Shown piece after piece: positions 14,901 through 16,398 of a stretch of DNA of 16,398 nucleotides. The notes below the pieces were generated by a model. It was not told where the DNA came from and searched no databases. It saw only the letters and a program-made list of their open reading frames with translations. The position numbers were made by a program, and so were the translations under genes. The number at the start of each line of letters is the position of its first letter. The stretch's first letter is position 1. This DNA comes from Gemmatimonadota bacterium (GTDB taxonomy: Bacteria; Orphanbacterota; Orphanbacteria; Orphanbacterales; Orphanbacteraceae), in the NCBI GenBank assembly GCA_013002425.1, contig JABDJQ010000442.1, positions 1-16,398 on the forward strand, in the 5' to 3' direction.

Positions 14901-15383
14901 ATGAAGAGATGGAACCAAAAGGGATTCAGCGCCGTCGAGCTCATGGTGGTCGTGACCATATTCGGTATCACGGCTGTCGCTCTCGCGCCCGGATTCTCGC
15001 GAAGCTGGAAGCGTTCGGCGCTCGATTCGAACGCGACCAAGATGGAAACGGCAATGAAACTCTGCCGTCAGAAGGCGATCATGAACCGGCGTCCCTACAG
15101 GCTCGTCATGGATCCGTCCGATCACTCGTTCTACTCGATGCGTCGGGATTCGGGCGGTGTGTGGGTCATGGATCCGCCGGAAACGACATTCATCAAGGAC
15201 CAGATCAACTTCAAGTCGCGCGGCGACAACCACGACCTGTTCTTCGAGACACGGGGCACGGTTGCCGCGAGCGACTCGCCGGCGGAAGTCCGGTTCTTTA
15301 ACGACCGCGGCGAAACGCTCGCGATCAATCTGGTTCGTACCGGACGGATCCGCGTGGTGCGGACTGCCGCCCCGTCATCCTAG
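14901..15383 (+). CDS. GspH/FimT-family minor pseudopilin
   Basis: This 160-residue prepilin has the leader MKRWNQKG, cleavage at G8/F9, and FSAVELMVVVTIFGITAVALAPGF with Glu at mature position 5. The following KMETAMKLCRQKAIMNRRPYRLVMD and the C-terminal VRFFNDRGET...GRIRVVRT strands are typical of the GspH/FimT domain. The start ATG 14901 has GGAG at 14889-14892, just after the PilX-like stop at 14898. In standard minor pilin operons (fimT-pilV-pilW-pilX-pilY1) it would be FimT. It probably takes part in the initiation complex at the pilus tip. Confidence 0.87.
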   Translation: MKRWNQKGFSAVELMVVVTIFGITAVALAPGFSRSWKRSALDSNATKMETAMKLCRQKAIMNRRPYRLVMDPSDHSFYSMRRDSGGVWVMDPPETTFIKDQINFKSRGDNHDLFFETRGTVAASDSPAEVRFFNDRGETLAINLVRTGRIRVVRTAAPSS

Positions 15384-15395
15384 GAGGCCTTCGTG

Positions 15396-16398
15396 ATGCA
15401 GAGGACACGAGGATTTACATTAGTCGAACTGTCGATCGGCCTCTTTATCCTGGGGGTCGTGGGTACAGTGGCGTATCAGATCATGCATCGTACGACGGAC
15501 ACGTACAAGCTGCACCGGGACGTGACGGAGACCACGCAGAACGCGCGCCTCGCCATGGAGACGATCACGACGGATCTTCGCCAGGTGAGTTACGGAAAGG
15601 ACGTGACGCAGGCCTCGATCGTACACGCGAGTCTCGACTCGATCGTGTTCGTGGCCGATTTCTACGATTCGATTCCCGGCGCCGAAACGGTGGCGCTCTA
15701 TCTGACGGCGCATCTCGACTCGGGAACGCGCAATCCGTCGGACAGGCTGGTCTATCGCGCGGTGAGCGATACGGCCGGTTCCGTGATCGAAGAGGGGCCC
15801 GTCGCATACGGCGTTGCCGACTCCGGGCTGACGTTCCTCTACTTCGACCGTGACGGCGCGGCGATGCCGTTCCCGATCGTGCAGCCGGAACATATCGCGG
15901 AAGTCGAGATTGCCGTCACGACGCAGACCGCTCACTACGAGGAGGGAATCGGATATCGCGACGTCACGCTCACGAACATCGTATATCCGCGTAACCTGCC
16001 GTTCTCACCGCCTCGAGCGCGGCCGAACAAGCCGGGGTGCGTCTCACTCACATCGCCGAACTGCGGGTCGCTGACGGCTAAATGGACGCGCCCGACAACC
16101 AACAGCGACGGCAGTGAGCTCAAATTCAACGACATCAGTCATTTCACCGTGTACTACGGGACTCATCCCGACTCGATGAAGATGGACACGCGCCTTGCGC
16201 GCAATCTGGACGAGTGGACGGTGAAGGACCTGACGGCGGGAAATACTTACAGAATCGCCGTCACCGTGACGACGCAGGCCGGAATCGAGAGCGAGGCGTG
16301 CCTGCAGATCGGGGCCGTCGGTACCACGGCGCCGCCCGCGGCCCCGGGCGGTTTCTCCGGGCTCGGCGGACCGAGCGGCATGAACCTCTCCTGGAGCC
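15396..16398 (+). CDS. pilW: PilW-like minor prepilin fused to fibronectin type III domains (3' truncated by window)
   Basis: An open frame runs from ATG 15396 to the window edge with no stop (at least 334 residues). AGGAGG at 15382-15387 lies 8 bases upstream; GTG 15393 is an alternative start. The leader MQRTRG precedes FTLVELSIGLFILGVVGTVAYQIM (Glu at mature position 5), followed by ARLAMETITTDLRQ, as in PilW/GspJ-type minor pilins. After a strand-rich pilin-like domain (to about residue 205), one clear fibronectin type III domain follows (about 215-300, with LTAKWTRP, FTVYYG, WTVKDLTAGNTYRIAVT). The linker and start of a second follow (APPAAPGGFSGL, MNLSWS). FN3 is not part of standard PilW. 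A tip adhesion role is inferred. Confidence 0.85.
   Translation, partial: MQRTRGFTLVELSIGLFILGVVGTVAYQIMHRTTDTYKLHRDVTETTQNARLAMETITTDLRQVSYGKDVTQASIVHASLDSIVFVADFYDSIPGAETVALYLTAHLDSGTRNPSDRLVYRAVSDTAGSVIEEGPVAYGVADSGLTFLYFDRDGAAMPFPIVQPEHIAEVEIAVTTQTAHYEEGIGYRDVTLTNIVYPRNLPFSPPRARPNKPGCVSLTSPNCGSLTAKWTRPTTNSDGSELKFNDISHFTVYYGTHPDSMKMDTRLARNLDEWTVKDLTAGNTYRIAVTVTTQAGIESEACLQIGAVGTTAPPAAPGGFSGLGGPSGMNLSWS

Noticed and set aside
1..16398. CRISPR arrays, tRNA or rRNA genes, insertion sequences, attachment sites
   Set aside because: No repeat-spacer pattern, RNA gene signature, transposase or flanking terminal repeats were seen.

Overview
The window is GC-rich bacterial DNA that is almost entirely coding, with every supported gene on the + strand. 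It is a type IV pilus (T4aP) biogenesis and regulation locus. The taxon cannot be fixed from the sequence. The order pilT-pilC-pilS-pilR-pilA followed by an ABC transporter resembles the Myxococcus pil cluster (pilB-T-C-S-R-A-G-H-I). The short pilins with a shared C-terminal TNPF motif, the long PilX-like protein and the FG-GAP/VCBS-type secreted protein resemble uncultivated GC-rich Gram-negative lineages (Myxococcota, Eisenbacteria or FCB-type). That placement is an inference of low confidence.

Region 1 (2-4540) holds the 3' end of pilT (retraction ATPase), then pilC (inner-membrane platform), pilS (six-helix sensor kinase with PAS domain) and pilR (NtrC-type sigma-54 activator), tightly packed as one operon. 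Region 2 (4541-5824) starts with a 285-base non-coding stretch. It holds an inverted repeat suited to activator binding, a sigma-54 promoter matching the consensus at TGGCAC-N5-TTGCA, and a strongly folded mRNA leader. Two tandem major-type pilin genes of equal mature length follow, separated by a leaky-looking terminator and closed by a canonical one.

Region 3 (5923-12701) is a second operon whose genes mostly overlap by 1-4 bases. It encodes an ABC-2 ATPase and permease, an exported TPR protein, a second sensor kinase, a second sigma-54 response regulator and an exported beta-propeller-like protein. Region 4 (12702 to the window edge) has an inverted repeat and two sigma-54-like elements, one with ideal spacing. 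Behind them is a minor pilin operon: PilV-like, a very large PilX-like protein, a GspH/FimT pseudopilin, and a PilW-like prepilin that carries fibronectin type III domains and runs off the end of the window.

The working model is that PilS/PilR drives the pilins through sigma-54, and that the second kinase/regulator pair may drive the minor pilin operon through its own sigma-54 promoter. The ABC/TPR genes would be accessory assembly factors. The least ordinary parts are the PilW-FN3 fusion, the large cysteine- and Asp-rich PilX protein, the duplicated regulatory pair, the structured pilA leader and a duplicated pseudopilin-tail-like module in the TPR protein.
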